Shown: in pieces, positions 5,395 through 11,862 of the stretch
Layout of the letters: each line of letters starts with the position of its first letter
Numbering within the stretch: the first letter of the stretch is position 1
Source: Candidatus Gastranaerophilales bacterium
GTDB lineage: Bacteria > Cyanobacteriota > Vampirovibrionia > Gastranaerophilales > Gastranaerophilaceae
DNA: 11,862 bases
Direction of reading: 5' to 3'
Assembly: GCA_947628355.1 (NCBI GenBank)
Contig: CANQZO010000033.1
Location: 1-11,862, forward strand
The notes under the pieces: generated by a model
Databases searched by the model: none
Seen by the model: the letters and a program-made list of their open reading frames with translations, nothing else
What the model was told of the DNA's origin: nothing
Translations under genes and position numbers: made by a program

Positions 5395-7383
5395 TTATTC
5401 CTTGAAAAACAAATTAAATTCATTTTCTGACAGTATTATAACACCTAAATCAGACGCTTTGTCAAATTTTGAACCCGGGTTTTCTCCAGCCAAAACATAA
5501 GAAGTTTTTTTGCTGACACTGCCCGATACTTTTCCGCCCGCTTTTTTTATTCTTTCTTCAAACACGCTTCTGGGCTGAGAGAGAGTTCCCGTTATAACAA
5601 AGGTTTTACCGTCAAATATATTTGAAGTTTTCTCATACGCACTGCCTTGCGGTTTTACACCGTAATCTTCAAGTTTATTTAATATTATTTTATTATTTTC
5701 ATCATTAAAAAACTCAACAACACTCTTTGCTGCCTTATCGCCTATCCCGTCAATTTTAATCAAATCTTCAATTGAAGCATTTTTTATACTTTCAAGTGTC
5801 GGGAACTCGTTTGCTATGAGCTCTGCCGTTTCTTTGCCTATTAATTTTATACTTAAAGCCGTTAAAAATTTTGTCATTGAGGGATTTTTTGTTCCTTGAA
5901 TTGCACTGTAAAGATTATCTGCCGATTTTTCCTTTATCAAATCAAGTGTCATAAAATCGTCAACGGTTAATTTATATAAATCCGCAAAATCATTTATCAA
6001 GCCTTTTTCATAGAGTTTTTCAACTATTGATTCACCAACCCCGTCAATATCCATAGCTTCTTTAGAAGCCCAATATTCAATTCTGCCTTTTATTTGCGCC
6101 GGGCAATCAAGACTATTAGGACAATACAGAGCCACTTCATCATCGGTTTTAACAAGCTCGGCTCCGCATGAGGGGCATTTATCGGGCATTGAATATACCC
6201 CCATATCTTCATTTTCTCTTTTTCTAATTACTTTCGGGATTATTTCGGCAGCTTTTTTTATTAAAACTTCATTTCCCTTATTAATTCCGAGCCTTTGTAT
6301 TTCATCAAAATTATGCAGACTTGCTCGTTTTACTACAGTTCCCGCAAGTTTTACGGGTGTTAATATCGCAATAGGAGTTACCGCACCTGTTTTGCCTACG
6401 CTTAACTCAACATCCTCAAGTTTAGTCCAAACTTCTTCGGGAGGGAACTTAAATGCCGTAGCCCATTTTGGTGCTCTTGAAGTGTAACCGAGCTCATTTT
6501 GTTTGGAAATTTCATTAATTTTTATAACCATTCCGTCAGTTGCATAGTTTAAGTTAAACCTTTGAGTTTCCCAGTACTTACAAAGCTCAATAACCTCATC
6601 AATTCCTTTTACGAGTTTATAATTAGGATTAGTTTCAAACCCGAGTTCTTCAAGCAGTTTCATTCCCTCATAGTGAGTTTTAATTATATTTTTATCCTCG
6701 GGAAGCGCCGTATAAGCGAAAAAATGTAAATCTCGTTGAGCTGTTATCTTCGAATCCAATTGTCTTAAAGAACCCGCAGCTGCATTTCTCGGATTTGCAA
6801 ATTCTTTTATTCCCCTCTCTATATTTTCTTCATTAAGTCTTTCAAATGAAGAAACGGGCATGTAAACTTCTCCCCTAACATCAATACTTATTTGTTTTGA
6901 AAGTTTTTGCGGAATTGATTTAATTTCTTTTATATTTTGAGTTATATTTTCACCCGCAATACCGTTGCCTCTTGTAGCACCTAAAATCAATTCACCGTTT
7001 TTGTATGTAAGAGCACAAGATAATCCGTCAATTTTCAATTCAACTACTAAAGAAAGTTCATCCTCCTTTGTGTATTCTTTTTTAACTCTTTCATACCATT
7101 TCCTTAAATCATCATAGTTATTAGAGTTATCAAGACTGTACAATCTGTACTTATGTACAACTTCTTTAAACCCCTCAGCAGCTTTACCGCCCACCTTTTG
7201 AGTCGGACTGTCCGCCGTTTTTAATTCGGGATACTCCGCTTCAATTCTGTTTAACTCACGAAACAACTCATCATATTCAAAATCGGTTATCTTTGGAGCA
7301 TCTTCAACATAGTATGCTCTGTTACTTTCTTCAATTATTTTTTTTAATTCCGAAATTCTTGCTTTTGCTTCCTGATAGTCCAT
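5395..7383 (-). CDS. ligA: NAD-dependent DNA ligase
   Basis: This complete 662-aa LigA seals 3'-OH/5'-phosphate nicks in DNA using NAD+ during replication and repair. Domains in order: Ia (1-60, AYYVEDAPKITDFEYDELF); the adenylation domain with the KIDG motif (K117 is the AMP-accepting lysine) and NPRNAAAGSLRQLD (198-210); the OB fold with VGKTGAVTPIA (329-339); a four-Cys zinc finger (C403, C406, C421, C427); helix-hairpin-helix repeats (about 440-560, IDGVG and IDGIG); and a C-terminal BRCT domain (about 588-662, FVITGTLSQPRSVFEERIKKAG). Length matches the family (about 660-680). The frame is open to a TTG at 7407, but GGGG at 7391-7394 with 7-nt spacing and the usual MDYQEAK-type beginning support the ATG at 7383. 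It heads an operon with the membrane and SIMPL genes. Confidence 0.98.
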   Translation of the reverse strand: MDYQEAKARISELKKIIEESNRAYYVEDAPKITDFEYDELFRELNRIEAEYPELKTADSPTQKVGGKAAEGFKEVVHKYRLYSLDNSNNYDDLRKWYERVKKEYTKEDELSLVVELKIDGLSCALTYKNGELILGATRGNGIAGENITQNIKEIKSIPQKLSKQISIDVRGEVYMPVSSFERLNEENIERGIKEFANPRNAAAGSLRQLDSKITAQRDLHFFAYTALPEDKNIIKTHYEGMKLLEELGFETNPNYKLVKGIDEVIELCKYWETQRFNLNYATDGMVIKINEISKQNELGYTSRAPKWATAFKFPPEEVWTKLEDVELSVGKTGAVTPIAILTPVKLAGTVVKRASLHNFDEIQRLGINKGNEVLIKKAAEIIPKVIRKRENEDMGVYSMPDKCPSCGAELVKTDDEVALYCPNSLDCPAQIKGRIEYWASKEAMDIDGVGESIVEKLYEKGLINDFADLYKLTVDDFMTLDLIKEKSADNLYSAIQGTKNPSMTKFLTALSIKLIGKETAELIANEFPTLESIKNASIEDLIKIDGIGDKAAKSVVEFFNDENNKIILNKLEDYGVKPQGSAYEKTSNIFDGKTFVITGTLSQPRSVFEERIKKAGGKVSGSVSKKTSYVLAGENPGSKFDKASDLGVIILSENEFNLFFKE

Positions 7384-7390
7384 TTTCTTT

Positions 7391-7394
7391 CCCC
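7391..7394 (-). promoter_or_regulatory. Shine-Dalgarno fixing the ligA start at 7383
   Basis: The minus strand reads GGGGAAAGAAA and then ATG. The purine-rich site lies 7 nt before the ATG and inside the 24-nt upstream extension that begins with TTG, which rules against the longer protein. Confidence 0.7.
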
Positions 7395-7417
7395 GAAATT
7401 CACACAAGTTAATAAAA

Positions 7418-7446
7418 TTGTACTGATAGTTATTTCATTTTATAAT
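7418..7446 (+). promoter_or_regulatory. Promoter for the decarboxylase-radical SAM-EamA operon, near-leaderless
   Basis: A perfect TATAAT (7441-7446) lies 17 nt after TTGTAC (7418-7423; 3 of 6 matches to TTGACA). Transcription would start about 7452-7454, only 2-4 nt before the ATG at 7456. On the minus strand the overlapping TACAAT (7417-7422), with TTATAA 17 nt upstream, could be the ligA promoter, so two back-to-back promoters may share the 72-bp spacer. Confidence 0.5.
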
Positions 7447-7455
7447 AAAAATAAT

Positions 7456-8823
7456 ATGTCTATTATAAAATTTGTTAAAAAATTTAAGAAAATAAACAGA
7501 ACACTTTTTACTACGCCGTCACATTCTCAAGGAGCAGGCGCCGCGCCCGAAATTGCTTCTTTGCTCGGACGTAAGTTCTTTTCATGCGATTATTCGGAAG
7601 CTGAGGGGTTTGATAATCTTTCTAACCCGATTGGCATTATTAAAGTTGCACAAGACAATGCCGCAAAAATATATAATGCAAAATCAGCATTTTTCCTTAC
7701 TAACGGCTCAACTTCAGGTATTGTTGCCGCCATGAATGCCATTTTAAATCGTAATGATAAAGTTCTTATAAGCAGAAACTGTCATAAATCCGTTTATAAC
7801 GGACTGGTTATTACAGGAGCGGTTCCCGTATGGTTTATGCCATACTATAACAGAGATTGGGGTATTTACGACCCAGTTAATATTGATTATCTCGACGAGA
7901 TGCTCAGAAAAAACAAAGATATTAAATTATTTATTATGACTAACCCTACTTACGAGGGAGTAATTTCTGATGTAAACAGAGTTGCAAGCGTATGTAAAAA
8001 ATATAATGTAAAATTGCTTGTAGATGAAGCACATGGAGCTTTATGGAATTTTCATAGAGCACTTGGTGTTCCCGCAATTCTTGAGGGCGCGGATATTGTT
8101 GTTCAATCTCTGCATAAAACTGCAGGAGCGCTTAATCCATCTGCAATTTTGCTTATCGGAAACGACTCGGATATAAATCCAAAACAAATTCAAGAGTCGC
8201 TTAATCTTATAACAACTACATCTCCGTCATATCCGTTATTAATGAATATTGAGGGAACAATTAATTATTTGAATTCCGAAAAGGGCAGAAGTAAAATTAC
8301 AGAATTGGTTAAAAATGTTAACAGGCTTGTCAGAACCTTGCGTGATATTCCTAATTTGGAAGTATATTCCTATAACAATGATGTAACTAAAATTCTTGTT
8401 AAACTTACAAACATATCAGGATTTGAATTATCTGATATTTTATTTGAAAAATATAATATAGAAGATGAACTTGCAAATGAGAAATCCGTACTGTTTTTAA
8501 CGGGGTTAGGCACAACAAAAAGCAAGTTAAAGAAACTTGAAAAAGCACTTACCGAAATATGCTCAAATAATATAAAAATTACGGAATCCCAAGAAGATAC
8601 CAACTTGATGTATACCGTTGAGCCAAGAGTTAAATATACCCCCGCACTTGTATGGAATAAACCATACCGCGAAGTTGAACTTAAATATTCAGTATCACGC
8701 GTTGCAATGGAAGTTATAACAAATTATCCGCCGGGAATACCTGTTCTTCTGCCGGGTGAAGTTATTAAAAAAGAACATTTGGATTTCCTTAAAGACAGAA
8801 AAAAAATAAAGGTGCTTGCTTAA
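7456..8823 (+). CDS. PLP-dependent Orn/Lys/Arg decarboxylase family enzyme, 455 aa
   Basis: This is a cytosolic fold-type I PLP enzyme of the arginine/lysine/ornithine decarboxylase group, short Bacillus SpeA/YaaO-like form rather than the about 710-aa E. coli inducible enzymes. Motifs: TTPSHSQG (19-26, in place of the usual TPGHxxG), TNGSTSG (82-88, phosphate loop), RNCHKS (107-112), VDEAHGA (189-195, with D190 to the pyridine nitrogen), and SLHKTAGALNP (218-228, Schiff-base lysine K221). The C-terminal decarboxylase domain ends with the typical YPPGIPVLLPGE. It should remove CO2 from a basic amino acid to give a di- or polyamine, but the substrate cannot be read from the sequence. No Shine-Dalgarno is present and no other ATG, GTG or TTG start is available upstream of PSHSQG. 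Its TAA overlaps the radical SAM start by 1 nt (TAATG), indicating coupled translation. Confidence 0.9.
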   Translation: MSIIKFVKKFKKINRTLFTTPSHSQGAGAAPEIASLLGRKFFSCDYSEAEGFDNLSNPIGIIKVAQDNAAKIYNAKSAFFLTNGSTSGIVAAMNAILNRNDKVLISRNCHKSVYNGLVITGAVPVWFMPYYNRDWGIYDPVNIDYLDEMLRKNKDIKLFIMTNPTYEGVISDVNRVASVCKKYNVKLLVDEAHGALWNFHRALGVPAILEGADIVVQSLHKTAGALNPSAILLIGNDSDINPKQIQESLNLITTTSPSYPLLMNIEGTINYLNSEKGRSKITELVKNVNRLVRTLRDIPNLEVYSYNNDVTKILVKLTNISGFELSDILFEKYNIEDELANEKSVLFLTGLGTTKSKLKKLEKALTEICSNNIKITESQEDTNLMYTVEPRVKYTPALVWNKPYREVELKYSVSRVAMEVITNYPPGIPVLLPGEVIKKEHLDFLKDRKKIKVLA

Positions 8824-9812
8824 TGGCTTTTTTTAATAAAAGTGAATATTTAGACTGCCATTTTATGAAGCATTCGCTCCATTTCTTTCATGACTCAATA
8901 AAAGCATGCTGCACCAATGCTCAAGGTCCTGTTTTTTACCCGAATTACTCGGGCGGTGCAATTGATTGGAATTATATTTATGACGTCAGAAAAAAATATA
9001 TAAATGATATAAACTCCTTTTGGAATAAAAAAACTATTCCGGAATGCTGTAAAAAATGCAGCGAGCTCAATTTATATAAATCCAAAAATAAAGTAAACAG
9101 CTTTGAAAATATCATAGATACCGTATATTTCCACCACAGTATGTCTTGCAATGCAAAATGCGTTTATTGCTGCTATCGTGAACTCAGTAAAGGTTTTAAC
9201 TATAAAGTCATGCCTGCGGTTAAATCTTTAATTGACAATAAAATTTTATCAAAACACGCTTCCATATACATGAGCGGAGGCGAAATTACCATTAATCCCG
9301 AGTTTGAAGAATTACTATACCTGCTTATTAACTATCTTGACTCAAAAATTGAAATTCTGACCTCGGGGATTAAATACTGTAAATCAATTGAATCCGCATT
9401 TAAGGCTGACAGGTGTATGCTTATTATTTCTCCTGACTGCGCAGACAGAGAAACTTATAAAAAAATCAAACAGGCAGACTGTTTTGATGAACTCGTTAAT
9501 AACTTAAAAACATACATAAGTGCCTGCGAAAACGCAAAAAATAATATTATATTAAAATATATTATTGTTGATGATATTAATGATAATAATGAGGAAATTG
9601 AAAAATTTATTAAATTGGCAAAAGATTTAGGTATTAAAAATGTCAGAATTGATATAGATTACGAAAAATATAATATTGATAACTATGAAGCAATCCCGCA
9701 AAAATATTATGAATTAATTTTATTCTTTAATCAATTATCAAAGGAAGCAAACTTAAATGTTCAGCACTGCAACCAAGTTGATTTTATACTTTCTAAGAAA
9801 AATAAGAGTTAA
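8823..9812 (+). CDS. Radical SAM enzyme with N-terminal SPASM-like cysteine region
   Basis: This 329-aa enzyme has the radical SAM core CNAKCVYC (C109, C113, C116), which binds the [4Fe-4S] cluster that cleaves S-adenosylmethionine. An adjacent C117 and the SGGE motif (151-154) for SAM contact are present, and the TIM-barrel part continues to about 300. Residues 8-85 carry extra cysteines (C12, C29, C30, C75, C76, C79) in an arrangement like SPASM domains (SIKACC, then PECCKKC), here before the core instead of after it; this probably binds an auxiliary cluster. The target is unknown. The gene starts on the last base of the decarboxylase stop codon and ends 5 nt before the transporter, so the three are one operon. 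Its substrate may be the decarboxylase product, or a peptide or sugar; no precursor peptide gene is seen nearby. Confidence 0.9.
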   Translation: MAFFNKSEYLDCHFMKHSLHFFHDSIKACCTNAQGPVFYPNYSGGAIDWNYIYDVRKKYINDINSFWNKKTIPECCKKCSELNLYKSKNKVNSFENIIDTVYFHHSMSCNAKCVYCCYRELSKGFNYKVMPAVKSLIDNKILSKHASIYMSGGEITINPEFEELLYLLINYLDSKIEILTSGIKYCKSIESAFKADRCMLIISPDCADRETYKKIKQADCFDELVNNLKTYISACENAKNNIILKYIIVDDINDNNEEIEKFIKLAKDLGIKNVRIDIDYEKYNIDNYEAIPQKYYELILFFNQLSKEANLNVQHCNQVDFILSKKNKS

Positions 9813-9817
9813 TCATA

Positions 9818-10672
9818 ATGCTCAAATTAATATCATTTGTAATATTAAGAATACTATCTAACCCCATTGCAAACGTATTTCAAAAAAAATTATCAAGCAG
9901 CAATTCTTCATTAACAATAAATTTATACAGCTACCTTTTTTTAAGCATAATATCTTTGCCATTATTAAAGGGTGTTACATTAGCAAATTACAACATATCC
10001 TTTTGGCTGACCGTATTTACAGCGGGATTATTATGTTCACTCGGAACATTATGCGCCATAAAAGCAGTGAGTATAGGCGAATTATCCGTAATGGGACCTA
10101 TAAACTCATATAAATGCGTAATAGGCTTTTTGGCTTCACTCTTTTTATTAAAAGAAATCCCCTCAGTTTTAGGATTTATCGGAATGGCACTTATAGTTTG
10201 GGGAAGTAAATTTGTATTTGAAGACTGCAATGAGGGATTTTCCTTAAAGCTGTTTAAACGAAAAGATATTCAATACAGACTTTTAGCACTGCTGTTAACG
10301 GGAACGGAAGCAGCTTTGTTAAAAAAAATAATAATTCTTTCTTCCGTTAAAATTTGCTTTATATTATGGTGTTTCATCGGCTTATTTTGGACAATTATTC
10401 TTATATGCATTACAAGAAAGAAATATAAACTTAACACATATAAAGATTTGGCAGAGTGCGTATTGATTGCAATATGCCTTGGAATAATGCAATATTCAAC
10501 AAATTATGTATTCAAGTATATAAATGTCGGCTGCGCATTAGCACTTTTTCAGCTTTCCTCTGTTGTTACGGTTATCTTCGGATATAAAATCTTCCACGAA
10601 CAAAACCTTATAAAAAAACTGATTGGAAGCGCAATTATGATTTTAGGTTCTTGCTGTATTTTAATTAAATAA
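9818..10672 (+). CDS. EamA/DMT superfamily transporter
   Basis: This 284-aa protein has about ten hydrophobic helices arranged as two EamA repeats (about 5-135 and 150-283). It carries the family's repeat endings: SVMGPINSYKCVIGFLASLFLLKEIPSVLGFIGMALIVWG closes the first repeat, and ALALFQLSSVVTVIFGYKIFHEQ onward closes the second. DMT members export or exchange amino acids, amines, nucleotide sugars and other metabolites across the inner membrane. It is the last gene of the operon with the decarboxylase and radical SAM genes, starting 5 nt after the latter, so it may carry their product or substrate. Its TAA (10670-10672) is separated by one base from the stop of the convergent metallopeptidase-like gene, so no terminator fits in between. 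Confidence 0.9.
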   Translation: MLKLISFVILRILSNPIANVFQKKLSSSNSSLTINLYSYLFLSIISLPLLKGVTLANYNISFWLTVFTAGLLCSLGTLCAIKAVSIGELSVMGPINSYKCVIGFLASLFLLKEIPSVLGFIGMALIVWGSKFVFEDCNEGFSLKLFKRKDIQYRLLALLLTGTEAALLKKIIILSSVKICFILWCFIGLFWTIILICITRKKYKLNTYKDLAECVLIAICLGIMQYSTNYVFKYINVGCALALFQLSSVVTVIFGYKIFHEQNLIKKLIGSAIMILGSCCILIK

Positions 10673-10673
10673 T

Positions 10674-11627
10674 TTACTGATTATTATTCTGTAATAAGGT
10701 TTCACAAGCGGATATTATTGACTCATAAAGTTCAATTCTTAAATCAAAATCAGTATATCCCGAAATACTTAACAATTCTTTGTCAGAATTAAGAGCATTT
10801 TGATATGCTTCTTTTTCATTTTGAGATTTTAATTTTATAAAATCAATAATCAATTGTTTATCAACACTATTGCCCAGACTTTTAACACTATTTTCTATTA
10901 AGTTTATAAAATAAGTTTTTGAACTTGAACGCTTCTTCTTCATAAAAATGCTGTTTAAATCATTTTTAAATTTTGAAACTTGTTTTGGTAAAGAACCTAA
11001 TTTATCTTTTGCTCCAAAAGCAAGTGTCATAAGTGCATCATTTTCTACTTTGTTATAAATACCATTTGCGGCTTTTAATGTATTAATTGCTTTTTCCGGA
11101 TTATTTATTTTGGCAAAATATTGATTATAAAAATCCTCATAAGATAAATGATTAGAAGTTTCATTTTGCATAACATGTGTACATTCATGCAAAATTCTGT
11201 CTAAAAAAATAATTTTACCATTCCTATCATTAGTATTTGGAATAACCACATAAATTTTTTGTGGTAAAGATTTTGCAACTAATTGCCCTCTGTCATTAAC
11301 GAAAAAAGAAACTTGTTGCTGCGTGTATCCCGTCGTATACGAATGCGTATTGTTATTATGAGGAAGATTTTTATAATCATCAAAGGTTGTAGACGGTGAA
11401 TATTTTTGAATAATTCTTTCTATTGATTTTAAATCAAATCCTGCCCCATTCATAATTAAATCTGTCATTTCCACTTTTAGTGCATCAAATTGCGGGTTTT
11501 GAGAACTGCCTTTAAAATTTATATTATTTGATTTTATAAAAGTATCTTGAATTAAATTCAATCGTGCATTCTTGTTTGTATAAGACTTAAAGATATTTAT
11601 GCCAGAACAAATCGCAGATATTTTCAT
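10674..11627 (-). CDS. HExxH zinc-metallopeptidase-like protein, 317 aa
   Basis: No specific family is recognised. The key feature is LHECTHVMQNE (146-156), a zinc-peptidase HExxH site with H147, E148 and H151. E195 in YNKVENDALM, 44 residues later and helical, could be the third ligand (gluzincin-type), but this is inferred. The remainder is soluble, Lys/Asn-rich and helical. The N-terminus MKISAICSGINIFKSYTNKN leads to NNINFKGSS (34-42). It is not a signal peptide and is reminiscent of the 277-aa protein's N-terminus. The frame runs 43 codons further upstream into the GC-rich segment, but the ATG at 11627 has an AAAGGA ribosome site (11633-11638) with 5-nt spacing, so the shorter protein is chosen. 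The gene is monocistronic as far as seen and convergent with the EamA gene. Confidence 0.75.
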   Translation of the reverse strand: MKISAICSGINIFKSYTNKNARLNLIQDTFIKSNNINFKGSSQNPQFDALKVEMTDLIMNGAGFDLKSIERIIQKYSPSTTFDDYKNLPHNNNTHSYTTGYTQQQVSFFVNDRGQLVAKSLPQKIYVVIPNTNDRNGKIIFLDRILHECTHVMQNETSNHLSYEDFYNQYFAKINNPEKAINTLKAANGIYNKVENDALMTLAFGAKDKLGSLPKQVSKFKNDLNSIFMKKKRSSSKTYFINLIENSVKSLGNSVDKQLIIDFIKLKSQNEKEAYQNALNSDKELLSISGYTDFDLRIELYESIISACETLLQNNNQ

Positions 11628-11632
11628 ATTTT

Positions 11633-11638
11633 TCCTTT
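11633..11638 (-). promoter_or_regulatory. Shine-Dalgarno fixing the metallopeptidase-like start at 11627
   Basis: The minus strand reads AAAGGA, then 5 nt, then ATG. The upstream in-frame extension lacks such a site and includes hydrophobic, low-complexity codons from the AT-rich leader. Confidence 0.7.
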
Positions 11639-11725
11639 CTATGCAGAAAATAAAGAAGGTAAAAAAATAAAATTGCTCAAAATAAAAGTAAATGTTACGA
11701 TTGTAAATGGCAAACACTAAAAAAA

Positions 11726-11862
11726 CGCCCGGCGCGATTGTCTTGCTCGTTCGCATTTAACGGCATTACGTGTCGAAGGCTCTATGCCTCCGCCACTCCA
11801 GCCTCAGCTCACTCGCGCTCGAACGTTAGAAGGCTCCGCCTTGCGTTCTCATCGCACCAATT
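11726..11862. repeat. GC-rich, hairpin-rich segment, unexplained, continuing past the window
   Basis: Hand count gives 80 G/C in 137 bases (about 58%), against roughly a third in surrounding DNA. It contains an imperfect nested hairpin at 11821-11848 (GAACG/CGTTC outer arms, AAGGC/GCCTT inner arms, TCC loop), a second hairpin at 11777-11789 (AGGC/GCCT), and a direct repeat GAAGGCTC at 11775-11782 and 11829-11836. No reading frame with recognisable protein is seen. On the minus strand it exits through a weak GC hairpin (11725-11735) into seven T. It may be a dispersed repeat, the end of a mobile element, or a structured RNA; the sequence does not decide. Confidence 0.45.

Noticed and set aside
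8370..8603. Minus-strand open frame inside the decarboxylase gene
   Set aside because: It is fully antisense to a conserved enzyme and shows only low-complexity Ser/Phe-rich sequence.
11719..11735. Intrinsic terminator on the minus strand (GC hairpin plus T7)
   Set aside because: The stem is only four pairs with one G-U wobble, too weak to call; kept only as a hint in the description of the GC-rich segment.
11628..11756. N-terminal extension of the metallopeptidase-like protein with a hydrophobic stretch that could mimic a signal peptide
   Set aside because: A good ribosome site at 11633-11638 serves the ATG at 11627. The extension is AT-rich leader and repeat DNA read through by chance.
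11775..11862. tRNA or integron attC site in the GC-rich segment
   Set aside because: A GTTCGA-like loop motif and nested hairpin are present, but no cloverleaf with acceptor stem can be built and the attC core consensus pairs do not match.

Overview
The window looks like a stretch of ordinary, densely packed chromosome from an AT-rich bacterium. My best guess is a gut Melainabacteria/Gastranaerophilales-type relative of cyanobacteria. The hints are the low GC content, an HNH nuclease of the kind common in cyanobacteria, and two proteins with Asn/Lys-rich N-termini ending in FGAK or NFKG, which I associate with that group. This placement is an inference; a low-GC Firmicute or another gut lineage is not excluded. 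No tRNA, rRNA, CRISPR array or recognisable transposase is visible.

Left part (1-2667): the 3' end of a serine acetyltransferase gene (cysE) closes with a bidirectional terminator, shared with a convergent gene for an unrecognised acidic protein. Two overlapping half-length chromate-transporter (CHR) genes follow on the minus strand, and a stand-alone HNH endonuclease gene is divergent from them.

Middle part (2633-7383): a minus-strand gene encodes a protein with an apparent Cys-His-Asp triad, and its 3' end overlaps the HNH gene. A DJ-1/PfpI-family gene runs divergently on the plus strand. A compact minus-strand operon then runs ligA (NAD-dependent DNA ligase), a small two-helix membrane protein, and a secreted SIMPL-domain protein.

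Right part (7456-11862): a plus-strand operon encodes a PLP-dependent Orn/Lys/Arg decarboxylase-family enzyme, a radical SAM enzyme with an N-terminal Cys-rich SPASM-like region, and an EamA/DMT transporter. Spacing is 1-nt overlap and 5 nt. This decarboxylase, radical SAM and transporter cassette is the best candidate for an undescribed small-molecule pathway. It abuts, tail to tail, a gene for an HExxH metallopeptidase-like protein. Upstream of that gene the sequence changes abruptly to a GC-rich (about 58% by hand count), hairpin-rich segment that continues past the window edge; it could be a repeat or mobile-element end, or a structured RNA.

Two architectural themes recur. Three convergent gene pairs overlap or nearly touch with no room for a terminator. 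Some genes that lack a Shine-Dalgarno sequence carry a -10-like hexamer immediately before the start codon.
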